Source: Irineochytrium annulatum (Eukaryota; Chytridiomycota; Chytridiomycetes; Chytridiales; Chytridiaceae). From it: a stretch of 26,014 nucleotides of DNA. Of this stretch, positions 1 through 11,437 are shown piece after piece. The position numbers and the translations under genes are program-made. Location: contig JADGJL010000302.1 of assembly GCA_027600665.1 (NCBI GenBank), positions 1 to 26,014 of the forward strand. Reading direction: 5' to 3'. The notes below the pieces were generated by a model. It had not been told where the DNA came from and made no database searches. It saw nothing but the letters and a program-made list of their open reading frames with translations. Numbering within the stretch: the stretch's first letter is position 1; every line of letters starts with the position of its first letter.

Positions 1-1638
1 TGCAAATAAGGCACCCAATTGAAGAACTAACGGAAGGAGGTACGGGCCCCATGAAAATTCTGGGACCCGATAAAGTAAGCCTAGGGTTTGGTGAGTCGTG
101 GTTAATGAAAAAAAGCTTACAGTAGATACATCCGGGGTGAGTAAGCTCTTGTCGTAAACAGAAACAAAGTATGCTCCGATGGCGTCGTCGTTGTCGCGAA
201 CGCATATGATAGATTTCTCCCCTTTATGGCTGAAGGGCATAAGCGGAATTATGGGCGCCACAGCATCCCCCCGGCATTTCTTTGTATTGACGAAGTCTTG
301 GACTGCTTTGAGCCCCTTGCTCGACGTTAGGTCGAACTTCGCGAACTTGTTTGCGAGAAGTCCGCGAAACAAGAACCTTCCTGCCCTCGTATTTAAAAAC
401 TTCCAACTCCCTTTCGGTTTGTTTCGGGGGTGCAGGCGGACAACGTCGTTAATCTCACCCCATCCATCGCCGTCCGTTTCGTCGTCGAAAGCTAGATTAA
501 GTGAGTCAGCGCACATAAAGTTCTCCCGTGATATTTTAAAAAAGAAAGCGGCATACCAGAAGTGTCCCGAATGGCCAAAATTCCAGGATCATCTGATGAA
601 AATGGCGAAGGTCAGAAATCTAGACCAAGCGAAAATGTCTGCTACGAACCTGTCACGTTGGACTTCCTCGTGGGTGTTTGGAAGATAAGATACTCCATGA
701 TGTCGATCTTACCCTGAAACATGCACAGAAGGGGGTCGGAGATGCAAAGGTCGTCGACTAGAAGCGACTTTCTGGCGAAAGGCTGAATCGAAAAAATCGC
801 AAGGCGCGGCGTGGTGGTGTCGGTATCGGCAACGGCGTCGGTTGTGTCGATGTAGGCCTTTTGCATCGCGTTGTCGTAAAAGCTAGAGTCTAAGATTAGA
901 TCGAACTGGAAAGGAGCAAACGGGAGCCCTCACATGTTCGCATAATAGCCTTTCGAATCCAGCCCGCCGGCGAACCGAGGCAGATCCGAACAGCTGAGGC
1001 CGTATTTGTCGAAGAAACTCATGTCCGCGGTGTCCAGATTAATCGGGACCGATGGGTTTTCGCTGCCGGCCTGCGCGGGTGTCACGACGTATAACTGGCC
1101 ATCCTGAGTCGCATCGAGGACGGCGAGATACCGAGAGCCGTTCGAGCAGGCCCACGGCACGCTGGTGGTCACTACGATTTGTAAGAACACGCCAATACGA
1201 AGGCTAGGAACTCACTATCAAGGCGAGCAAAGGCGTCATCAATGGCCTCGATGCTCGTTGAATTGATGGCGACGGTGAAGTCATCCTCCGTCGAGTTGAC
1301 GGCGCTTTCCAGCAATGGGAGGACGCCGTAAAGTCCTTCATAAAATAAGTCATATCGGAATACGGCGAGCGATGGTTCTCACCACAGCGAATCGACGGAA
1401 AGAGTGTGACATCTGATGAGAAGGAGAGGTAGGTTAGTGACCAAGCGCAATAAAGGTCAACAGATCACAGACCATCTTCGGCTGGGCTCCGGCAGCCGAA
1501 GTTGTTTAACGGATTTAAGTCCGCGAGAGGGCCGGAGGGCATAAATTGGCTGGCAACGTCGAGGAGGACATTCGCGTATGTCGGAGACGGGACCGTTAGG
1601 ATACCCGACAGAACGGCAAGCATCATTGCGGGGATCAT
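1..1638 (-). CDS. Gene A1: secreted protein of unknown family, 3' part outside window
   Basis: Partial gene running off the left edge. Exons (minus): 1638-1473, 1412-1383, 1335-1216, 1171-934, 882-650, 592-557, 491-121, 80-44; intron 8 opens at 43 and leaves the window. The visible exons give about 410 residues in one continuous phase. The start at 1638 is chosen because it begins directly with a hydrophobic signal peptide (MIPAMMLAVLSG...); an in-frame ATG at 1785 would bury that signal. Visible motifs are a GPLADLNPL segment with FGC after the signal, several NST sequons, and an Asp-rich loop (DDETDGDGWGEIND) in exon 7 that resembles DxDxDG calcium-binding loops. No family is recognised. 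The paralog A2 has the same exon plan. Ignoring intron 8, a TAG at 29-27 would end a shorter protein; I prefer the spliced model because exons 9-13 of A2 continue in phase. It diverges head-to-head from B1. Confidence 0.75.
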
Positions 1639-2302
1639 GTCCCGCTGGTAGTCGGGTGAAGTTGACTCGCAAGTACGTAAGGACCTGCCATGCTCTTTAT
1701 GTCTGATCTCGTCGCATTTCCCCAGTCGAAGCCACGAACATGCGACATCGGCGGTCGTCAAAACCCCCTTGTTCTTGTTGTTCATTCAGGGGGGTCGATT
1801 TAAGGAGTTGCAGCCCACCCCGACGAGCAGGTTGTGAGGCGACAGTGTGGCCTAATTTTGTGGCCTATTTTTCATGTGTGGCTCCATGATCGGGTACGCA
1901 AGATAAAAATCAGCGCAGCAAACGCGCCATAACATCAGCCTTGCCAAGATTTTCGCACTCGAGAAGTTACGAATCTTGATTAAGCTTAAACAGCTTAAGA
2001 AATCATTATTGCATTGCAGTGGGAGTTGACGATAAAACAATATCCATTATACGCTACATGTAGACTTGTGTGACGAGCGTCAAAAAACCCTTTTTTCAAG
2101 CCTGCAACGAATGCCGCCTCCACAACAAAACGGCTTTGCCGAACACCGAGTTAGCCAGGTGCCAATGGCTGCACGCGTCAGCCCCGCGGCTGTTGCGAGG
2201 TTTCCAAGGCCTTGCTGGATGGGAGCTGAGGAAAGATAAATGCGCAGGCCACTGGCGCAGACGCTGCTCGCGATTTCGCTTCCTCAGCTTACGTCGCCCG
2301 TC
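1639..2302. promoter_or_regulatory. Intergenic region between divergent A1 and B1, likely two-way promoter
   Basis: This 664 bp lies between the inferred start codons of A1 (minus) and B1 (plus), so it must hold both 5' ends. I see no convincing TATA box or named operator. The middle (about 1850-2060) is AT-richer than the flanking coding DNA. It is more than twice as long as the matching region of copy 2 (301 bp) and does not visibly align with it, so the upstream sequence was replaced or expanded after duplication. Assignment is by position only. Confidence 0.4.
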
Positions 2303-5300
2303 ATGAGAAGGGCACTGGCCTCCGTCGTTGCGGCGCTGGCTTCGTTGGCTGCTGTTGCCTCCCAGTCGACGAATTCGTCTGGCTCCATCGTCCCGCCGAC
2401 TCCCGCAATCGCGGCGAATGTCTCCAGTGCGTCTTCCATATGCGTCTTCCACATGCTCGAACGCGATACGGTCTTCTAATTCGCTTTCAGACACATGCGC
2501 GGTCGCATGCAAAAACGGCGCCCCTTGCGTCTACGGTCAATGCGCGTGTCCGCTCATGTATACCGGTGCCGACTGCTCAAAGGCGGTTGGTCCTCAATAC
2601 AGTTCGTAAGTGCTTCTCTTGGTGCATCATGAACATCGCGTCGTCCTTACCTTCATTTCGCAGCTACCGCGAGCTGGACATCTCGGCCTTTCCTGTGGTT
2701 CGCGTCAACACGAACGGCACGCTGCACAGTGGCGGCACGATCTGCGGCGAGGACGTAACCGTCAACAATCTTGCGGGAGTCTCTTTGAGCAACAACAACA
2801 AGTTGGCTAACGCCTCAGCGTCGGTAAGTGACGCTAATAATATTGTCGTTCAAACGTTTTACGCCTAAACTATTATCAGGTTTTTGGCAATACGATCTCC
2901 AGCGCGGTTTACGCAAATTATGATAGAATATGCATTGCTCATCTTATCAGTGGCGAGGATCTCTCCTTCGGCTTCAATATGAACGTTTCCGGGGCGTTCA
3001 CCTTAACGCATTCGACTTCGTTCATGTCCGGGGACACGGCCATCGGGTATGCGGGGCATATTCCTCTCTCGGGTAGCAAGAGCATCGAGGTCGGCGCCGC
3101 CGTCTTCTATAGCGATAGCAGCGTTATCACTGCGATCACTGCCATGCCTGATGAGAAGTTGACGCTGCTCGACATCCTCAACCTCGTCGACCTTGACACG
3201 TCTATGATCCCGAATGATGTCGATAACATTCTTTCTGGTGTCGCTTTGGATGTTGTCACCTTGGAAACCGCCGCATCCATTTCACCGCCATCGTTCAAAC
3301 TGGTACGCTTTTAATTATTGCCCATATTATGGGTTGACATGTGCTCTTCCAGATGTACTTGCTGGTCGAACTTGAGGCCGTTGTGGGCAGCGGCTTAACA
3401 ATTATTCCAGGGGTCCTCAGCCTTACCGAACTACAGGTCCGTTCTCTTTACGGAAACAAAACGTAACTTTTTTCCATTTAACTTGCAGTGCGACCTTATT
3501 TACGACTCCACGTTTTGGTTTATTGTTAACGCAAACGCTACTGTGGGGAACTCCGGCCACTGGACTGCTAGTTTTTACTACAACCACATCGGCCAAAATC
3601 AGTCCACTTACTCCCTCACCCTCAGTGCGGATGTCGTCGATATTAAGTCGGCCTTCGAGTCCCTGACGTCCAGCTCCTTAATTGAGATTCTTCCGGCCGA
3701 GTTTCTTACGTACAACGACGTCAGCATCCTTGTCGAAATGTCCAAGAGCCCATCGTTTTCGTTAGATGCTGTGCGTGTCAAGGCAGGCTTTTCTCACAAC
3801 ATCACGATCATTCCCGGATCGTAAGTACCTATCATTGCGAGAAATTGGCGACTGACAGAAGGTTTATATTAAAGGCTTTACCTGGACGCTTTGTATGTTG
3901 ACGTTGGCCTTCGGCATGCCAACGGCGCGTGGGGAATCGCAGCCACGTTTGAGGCCCAGCTAGACGGAGCAGCATTCACTAACTCGATCGTGAGCGTGGT
4001 CGCCTCTTTCACGCACTTGCCCGCATCGAGTTCTCTCAAGATGAGCGTCACCTTCCCATCCGAGCCCCTGACCCTAGCAGAGATTATCAGCACCATAAGC
4101 TCATCCCTGTCCCTCGGTGTCCTCCCTTCGGGTCTCGGCACCGACATTCTCAATGCAGTCGGACTCGACTACCTCCACATATCCTACTCCGATGCGAAGC
4201 CGGACAACAAAACCACGAAGGGCACGAGCGGCTTTGAACGATTCGACATTGGCCTTACGGTCGCGGGATCCAGCACCACCATCGGCGGCGTCCCCATCGG
4301 CTTCACAAACCTCAAAGTCAACGTCGGCTGCGACTTTCTCGTCCCCAATCAGACGCATGTCGATTTCTCCTTCACTGGCGGAGCGCACATAGGCTCCACC
4401 TCCTTCGAAGTCAAGATCGTCAGGCCTGCGGGCAATACGACCAAGCCTACCGCGACCCTCACGGCGAAGGGCCTCTCAATCGGCGCGTTCTTGAAGCTGA
4501 TTGTCGGCGGCTTTGATCCAAACCACACGAAGGCGACCGACCCTTCTGGTGGCTCTCAGCTATTGCCGGTCGATATCGAGCTGGACTCTGTGACGCTCAT
4601 CTGGGCGCCATCTGGTGCGTCCATCACGAACGTAAGGGTTCACTTTGCGTCGAGCGCGGCACTGCCCGGACCGCTGGCGAGCCTACCTCTGTCGAGCCTA
4701 TTGGCGAAAACCTACATTGACTACAATGTCGCGAACAAGACGCTTCACCTCAACTTTGAGATCGATGTCACCGTCGGAGGGGTTGACTTCGACATGATAG
4801 GTAACACGCAACTCGTTTAATTTATAGCAACATCTTCTAATTTCAACGTTGCCACCCAGGCGATGTCTCGGGCACGTCGGGATCTCTCATTGGGACGGAG
4901 GTTACGCCCACTGACGTTCTGACTCTTGGCGGCATCGCTGATTCGCTATATGGCGGCGCAACGTCGTCCGTGAAATCGCACACGGGTCTCAACCTTGCCG
5001 CCATCGGGATGTCCAACGCCGAACTCGACTTCCACTACGCCGGCACATCGCTCGCCATGGGGTTCAGCGGCCAAGTGGCCGGCCTTGGGGGCGTCATCAA
5101 ACATCCTGTAAATGTGGAGGCGGTCGTCGGTCGTGACGGTGCCAGCTACTTTGCCTTGGGGCTCACGACCTCATTCGCGACTGTCGGTGACATCATCGGC
5201 AGCGTCAGCGGGGATGATAATTTCCCGGGGGTGGACTTCTTGGAGGCTTTCGACTCCAGCACGCTTGGCGTCATTATTGCCGCTGGGAATGTATCGACGT

Positions 5301-8300
5301 AAGTTCTTTGCTGTCGAAAGATATTCTTGCAAAAATGGTTTGATCACTGATGTTTTGTTTGCTTCCCTAGGAAACCCGGCTTCGGCTTCGCCGTGCACGG
5401 CCCTAAGAACACGGCCCATAACTTCCCCGTGGTCGAAGGCCTGAACCTGATCGCTAGCGTACAACAACCGAACTGCCAAAACATTTCCAAGAGCTCCGTG
5501 AGCGGCGTCGCATGCCTGGTCGCGAGCTGTGCCTTCGCTGAGAGCGGCCTCACGTCAGGCATTGACCTTATGGTCAACATCGGCGCGAAGGGCATCAACA
5601 CGTACGCTTCGGCCCCCGTTAACGCCTCCGCTGCCTTCGGCTTGGCAGCAATCGCGACCGGCGCTAAGCAGTCGGCGTCGAATTACGATGTCAAGCTTAA
5701 GGGGTTTGCCATGTCCCAGGATGGAAACCTAAAATGTGAGTGGTGCTGGCTCTCGTATTCTTCCGCGAAATTTCTAATATTTTTTATTTCAGATCCCGGT
5801 AAAATCCCTCAGCCATGGACGGGCATGGGTACAAACGGCTACGGTGCTGTTAACCCGCCTATGGTTGGAGTAGACGGGACGGGGAACGTGCTGCTTAACC
5901 TTTGTAAGTTGCTCAAACCTTCACACGAAGAAATTTCGCGCTAAATCGAATTTAGACCTCCAGTACAACAAAATTCCTGACTGCCCCGGCTGCGACCTCT
6001 CAACCAATGTTGATATTTTCGTTGGGGTTCATTCAAGGTCAGAGTCGATTTCACGTTAATGATAGCCCCTGGCATATAACGTTCAATTTGCTTTACAGTG
6101 GTGTGTCGACCGGCCTGGTCAACATCGCCGATGTCTCCTTCGGGTACCTCGGCGAGCCGATTGTTAAGCTCGCGTCCGCATACGGTTTATTCCGCCTCGA
6201 CGAAACGAACCGTACATCTGGATCCGACAACGGTTAGTACATGCTGCTTTCCCTTTCTGGTCTAATTGTATTGACTGATTTTTCTGCCAGTTTGCAACCC
6301 CAGCGGTCTTTATTTCCATGTCGAATCTGGAGCGGAGATCTACATGCTTGACAAGATTCGAAAATATATCAGCATTCCGTCGAGCGAGCCAACGAAGTCG
6401 TTTGACGCGTTTTTCTTGTTCCGACCCGAGGACAGTTTGAATGCCCTGGGAATGAGATGTAAGAAACGATCGGCGTTTGCCTCTTGTCGCTTATTATTCA
6501 ATGTCGCACAGACCAGCAGCAGGCCTCCTTCCTTGGCATGCAAACCGGCTTGACTGAAATAGATTTCCAGGTATTGCAAGTTAAACCGTGCCTTGTTTCC
6601 GGCGGCAGCTGATCAAACTTACCTACAGTACATTGGCAAAAATGAGGTCAACAGACGTAAGAATTATAAAGCAGCCGGATGTCCTTGCACTGCGGACGGA
6701 TCTTCTTACTGCAAGGAGCTAAGTGTTCTGGACCGATATGTGATCGAGCACAGCTTCTCAGGCGATTCATGGATTATTTTGTAAGCATCTCGTTGCTGTC
6801 TCCGTTCTGGTGACTAACACCCGTCCCGCTGCAGGCATGCATCGGTTGATTTCAACTGGTATATTGTAAAGATCGAGGACGCCGAGCTCCTGCTGATTGG
6901 TAAACTTGCCTTTCTTTGTTGCAACCTCCGACGCCTCCTGACTTGCGCCTTCTCTCCCTAATAGCCGACGTTAAGAACGCTGATACCTTCGCATCAACAT
7001 TTAAGATCACGCTGGATGCCCACGTCACGGTTCTCTTTATCTTGAAGGAAGCATGGTGGGTAGCTTTTTCTCTAATTATCTTCCCCCTGTCTTATCCTTT
7101 GGGGCGCAGCAAAATCACGGTTGACAGCAGCAAAGCATCTTTCACGGCCAGTGTCGACGTCGAGCTCGTGTCGCTTACCATCGCGGCGGAAGCCGGAGTG
7201 GTTGACTCCGGTCCGGGCGTGCCCATGATCAGCGGAAACAATACGAACGTGGAGACCACGTCGTTGATGAAGTCCTTGGAATGGGATTTGGAGATTTCCT
7301 ATGACCTGAACCCCTACATCCTCGCCGGCATCAAGTTTGTGTCACACCTTGCTGTTAAGGCGGCCGAGGAGAGTCTAAAGGCCCTGGACACGATCAAAGG
7401 TGAGTATTCTCCCTAATTTTTCACTTTTGTTAACGACGTACAATTAATTCGGTAATTGTCGTCAAACAAATTAGACTACTTGGCCACAACATTGAATAAG
7501 TTGCATCTTGATGTCGGTGGCGTCTTGAACAAACTCAAGCTTGATGGCTTAGTTAGTGAGATCCCGAAAGTTTGGGATCACGTTAAAGACGAGGTCAATT
7601 TCAATTTAGAGGCTTGCAATTAATCCTGGCGTTTTGCAGATTAAGAACTTCGAATCTATGGTCGGATTGCCGAGTGGGATCAACAACTTGATACCCGGTC
7701 TCAACTCGTTCCTTGGCAAGATGGAAGTGCCAGGGCCTCTCAACATGATTGGCAATCTGTTCGCGGCAGCGCAGAAGTTCAAGAACGGTGACGACATTGG
7801 CGGCGTTGTAAGTCACCTTCTTTTTGTTAAACGCCGCCATATACGTTTGCTAACATCTGCCTTTTTGCACAAAGGGTGATTTGCTAGCTTCTGTTCCCGT
7901 GATGTATGTTCACGAACTGCATTTCCTTCCCAAATGCTAATGTACTTCAATTAGCGGGAGTCTATCGGGTCTCCTTTTCCACAGCAACTTGATCACCTAT
8001 CGCTCCTCCCAAGTGGACGACTATGGGTAAGCGCTCGATAAATCACAGCTTTCCTAAAGCATCGCTACAGGTGTTTCTACTTGATATATCAACAAATCTC
8101 GTGCTTCAGCATCCCTTTCGTGCACTCGTGGTGTAGCTACCACGATATAGGACAAGGCCCCAATGCTGATTGCTTGAAGCAGCAGGCGGCTCTTGCCCAA
8201 CAAGTCGGCGCAACGCTGAATTATACTAAGGCGATCTCATACAGCATGTATGTTGCGCTTGCAGGCTTCTTCATCACTCTAACAACCAAAAATTCAGGAA

Positions 8301-10705
8301 CGCTTCACTGGATCAGTCGCCCGCGCTTGCGGAGCTTCATCGTCAAGGGGCAAACTATACGGCTCCGCTGCCGACGTTTGGTAACGTCACTGTGAAGAAG
8401 GCGGCAAACGAATCCACCAGCGTCTTAACATCCGTTGTGCCGACGACGCCGTTAAACGTAGTCACGCTAGCGACCGACGCGGCGGCAAGCAACAGCTCGT
8501 CGAACGGCACCTTGGTGAACCTAAACCAAAGGGATTCAAACTCCTCCATCCCCGACGCCTCAAACTCCTCCATCCCTATTTCGAACTCCTCCGACCCTGG
8601 CCCGAAACCCCCCGTTCCGGGCGCCTACCTGCCCGCAACCCCGCTCAACTTCACATTCCCCTCCGTCGACCTAACCGCCAACGCTTCGACAATCAATGCG
8701 ACACTTTCGGCATCCCTTCCCGGGTTTTACTCCGCTCTCAAGGCGCACTTCCTCCCCGGCGGCAACATCACTAATAATCAAGACGCCCAACAATTGGCCA
8801 ACAGGCTCGGACAACCCATAAACCCGCCGATAATAAGGCCCCCAAGCCCTATGTGGTACACCTGTAAGGGCAGTCTTCCGGACTTGACCGCAGCCATCAG
8901 GAATCCTAGCAATGGCCATCTCCCGGTCATCGAGTTCATTGATCCTGAATGTAATGGTTCAGCGAGTTATTTCCCGTCCAGCCCTTTGATTGATGCCGGG
9001 CACCCGGAGGACTGCGGGGCGATGCTGTTATATAATTGGACTCTCGTGGATTCATGTGGTCAGCGAAGTGTGGGTATTTGCGCTTCGTGTCCGTCGCTGC
9101 GACATTATCCTGAACTTCTATGCAGAACACCGTTCAACTTCCTATCATGGTCGACGAGCTTGCCCCGGTCTTTGCAAACGCCACGGGAGCACTCGACATT
9201 ACTATCTCTTGCGATTCCAGCACTAACCCGAACGTGACGGGAACCCCCGTCGCGCAGGGAGGCTGTGGCATGGCCAGCTTAAACTACACGTTTGTGGACA
9301 ACCGCAAGCCGACGCCAAATGTTTGCGGTGGATTTACCATCGTTCGCACCTGGACCGTTAAGCAGCAATTTTGTAGCAGGTGGGTCACGAGAGGAGCTTG
9401 TTGGCTTAAAAGTAGCCTAATTAAACTGCATTGCCAGGATTGCGACATACGTCCAGCATATCAACATTATCGACAAAGTTCCGCCGGTGTTTGCGACGTT
9501 CCCCGCGAATGCCTCGACGGATTTGTTTAAACCGGTAAGTAACTCTCCCGGGTTGCTTTGTCTTATTGTATTGACGGTCTTTGCAGGTTGGATCGGATAC
9601 TTACGGATATCCCACTGCCTTTGACACGTGCGGGAATGGCCCCGTCTCGATTTCGTCCGCCGACTCCTACGATTACTCGCAGACCTGCGCCGCCGACAAG
9701 AAGCTCACACGCACTTGGACGGCGACTGACGGTTGCGGCAACCGCCGAAGCCAGAATCAGACGATATCGATTGTTAACAGCGACCACCGCGTCCTCGACG
9801 CGTCGGTGGGCGGCATCTACATTTTTGAAGACGCGGTCGTCACGAAGTCCGAGATCAAGGGTCAGATCGTGGCCGGCGGGCACGTTGACATTGAGTTCAG
9901 CGTCATCGGGAACGGGACTTGTAGCGTAACGCCTTACGACGTCAACGCCAATATGGGCGTCTCCATCCACCGGTCCAGCACTCGGGGGAAGACCACCGGG
10001 CATGCGCCGGCGCCGTACGTTCAGAACGTGGATGCGACCTTTGAGGCTGCCGGTAAATTCGCACAGTTGATCGCTCAGGATTTCGGCACGACCCTTCTCC
10101 GTGGCCCAAGAACCATCATGTGCGTGAACGGCAACACGACGGACGGCGCGCCTCTGATGGCGGCCTCCGATCGCGGGCTCGTTAACAGCGTCGGTAACTG
10201 CACGGTTGCGGAAGTTGGCACCGTCAACGCCAGGGGCAACGTCACCATTGGCAACTCGGAGGTGTACTTCAACGGCATCCACCCGCTCTACAACTTTTTC
10301 GACGTGACCGCGAGGGACGACGAGGAGCTCGAGTGGAAGCGGCGGTACGGCGTCACCTTCAATGTCCCTGCGGGCTCCCTGGTTTTCATCAACAACAACG
10401 CGAGCTTCGGGATCGACGACCTCGGGCTCACGCACGTGAACCTGAACGGGCTGTCGCCGAGTTCGATCCTATGGAATTTCCCTCACTTGAGGGAGTTAGA
10501 CAGCGCCGAAAATATCTTCACCAACAACCTGAACTTCCACAACGCAGCTCTTCCCGGAAGCATTCTCGCCCCACACGCTTTCGTTTCGGGGAGCAATGCC
10601 ATCTTCTCGGGGCAGGTCATCGGGAGGAGCGTCCGGCTTCACGAGTCCGTCGTCGACTGTAATCGTTTCTATGGCTTTAGGATGTGCTCAGACCCGATAT
10701 TTTAA
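2303..10705 (+). CDS. Gene B1: giant secreted EGF / repeat / HYR-like / choice-of-anchor A protein
   Basis: 27 exons, 2308 aa: 2303-2426, 2491-2605, 2664-2823, 2880-3302, 3353-3436, 3489-3820, 3875-4800, 4860-5298, 5371-5735, 5793-5903, 5956-6037, 6099-6232, 6291-6458, 6512-6570, 6629-6780, 6835-6899, 6965-7055, 7110-7399, 7475-7593, 7640-7807, 7875-7903, 7955-8026, 8071-8247, 8298-9069, 9126-9379, 9438-9534, 9587-10705. The ATG at 2303 starts a signal peptide (MRRALASVVAALASLA) and matches the B2 start. Residues about 43-70 form an EGF-like module (CAVACKNGAPC...CACPLMYTGADC). Residues about 80-1500 are beta-rich modules that recur with an 'LTL-x-DI ... P ... L-D' pattern. Then come Cys-rich HYR-like segments (TWTATDGCGN) and, from about residue 2005 to the end, a choice-of-anchor A type domain (GSILAPHA, GQVIGRSV). 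No C-terminal membrane anchor is seen. A surface or matrix adhesin role is inferred. The exon 23 acceptor at 8070 is the least certain junction. Confidence 0.88.
8536..8597 (+). repeat. Ser/Asn-rich short repeat inside B1 exon 24
   Basis: Three copies of a 17-nt unit (tcaaactcctccatccc and variants) start at 8536, 8560 and 8581. They encode a hydrophilic linker of NSSIP/NSSD units with a sequon in each repeat. Together with the following Pro-rich stretch (PGPKPPVPG), this insert explains much of the 84-nt difference between exon 24 of B1 and B2; B2 has only a short RRDPTASG linker here. It is likely a flexible glycosylated spacer. Confidence 0.7.
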
Positions 10706-10807
10706 TCGTTTTGCGTCTTCTTTTTCTGTTTCTTAATTCCCTTCGTGCATCTAGCATGGTTTTCGCTTTATTGCGCGTATTTCCGTTTCTTTCCCCAGTC
10801 TTCTCGC

Positions 10808-10819
10808 TTTAGACGTAGA
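10808..10819 (+). promoter_or_regulatory. Shared 3'-flank motif TTTAGACGTAGA (B1)
   Basis: The 12-mer TTTAGACGTAGA lies 103 nt past the B1 stop codon, at the end of a T-rich stretch. The identical 12-mer lies 76 nt past the B2 stop, although the rest of the two 3' flanks has diverged. An 11-nt version recurs at 25344. It could be a 3' UTR or 3'-end-processing signal; its function is not known. Confidence 0.4.
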
Positions 10820-11353
10820 CAATTCATCCGGTTGTGGATGTTGCTATTTGGCTGCAATAGCATGCACTAAATTAATGGCGCTTCGTCTATTCACATGATA
10901 AACACCTTTGCTTGACGTCGCTGTGTGTTCGTTTAAAACGGCAAATCATTCTAGTTGTTATTGCCGAGCAGGAACGGTGACTGGTATTTCGAAGAGATAT
11001 CTTCTAAATGACGGGCCCATAATCGCTGGTGAAGGATGTGGTGAGTGAGAGCTCAATATGCAGACCGAAAATCATCTCATACGCGAACACTTTTTTCTCA
11101 AGGCTTCAATTTGTCTTTATGGGCAACGCCGTCCACTCCTTCGGAGGTGAAGGGACCGCTGTATATTTGATTCCGCCTTTATCTTCTCCTCCTTAATCAT
11201 CGACGGTTGGGATGCCATCCGTCCGCCCACACACTGTCTCTTACGGCGCGTCTTTTGGCAAGACAGATAACTGGTAGTGCAGAATTAACAATTAAATGAG
11301 ATCTTGCTGGCATTTATTATTATGTGGCTAAAGAGTCAGGGCCTGTACTCTCC

Positions 11354-11437
11354 AGCGTCGACGCGTAGCACGTCCATGACGAGCCAAAGTAGCACCTGTG
11401 TTTAGCGTCGACCCGTACCATGTCTATGACGAGCCAA
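11354..11437. repeat. 34-nt direct repeat, two copies, 50-nt period
   Basis: Positions 11354-11387 and 11404-11437 match at about 30 of 34 bases (agcgtcgac...atgacgagccaa). The 16 nt between them are unrelated. No function is assigned; it may be a small tandem duplication or part of a decayed element. Confidence 0.6.

Noticed and set aside
2096..2512. 138-codon minus-strand frame over the B1 start
   Set aside because: Highly charged shadow of B1 exon 1 and intron 1, with no equivalent in copy 2.
9563..10435. 290-codon open frame on the minus strand
   Set aside because: It lies wholly opposite the last exon of B1, whose frame is conserved in B2 and the relics. It is a shadow frame of GC-biased coding DNA.
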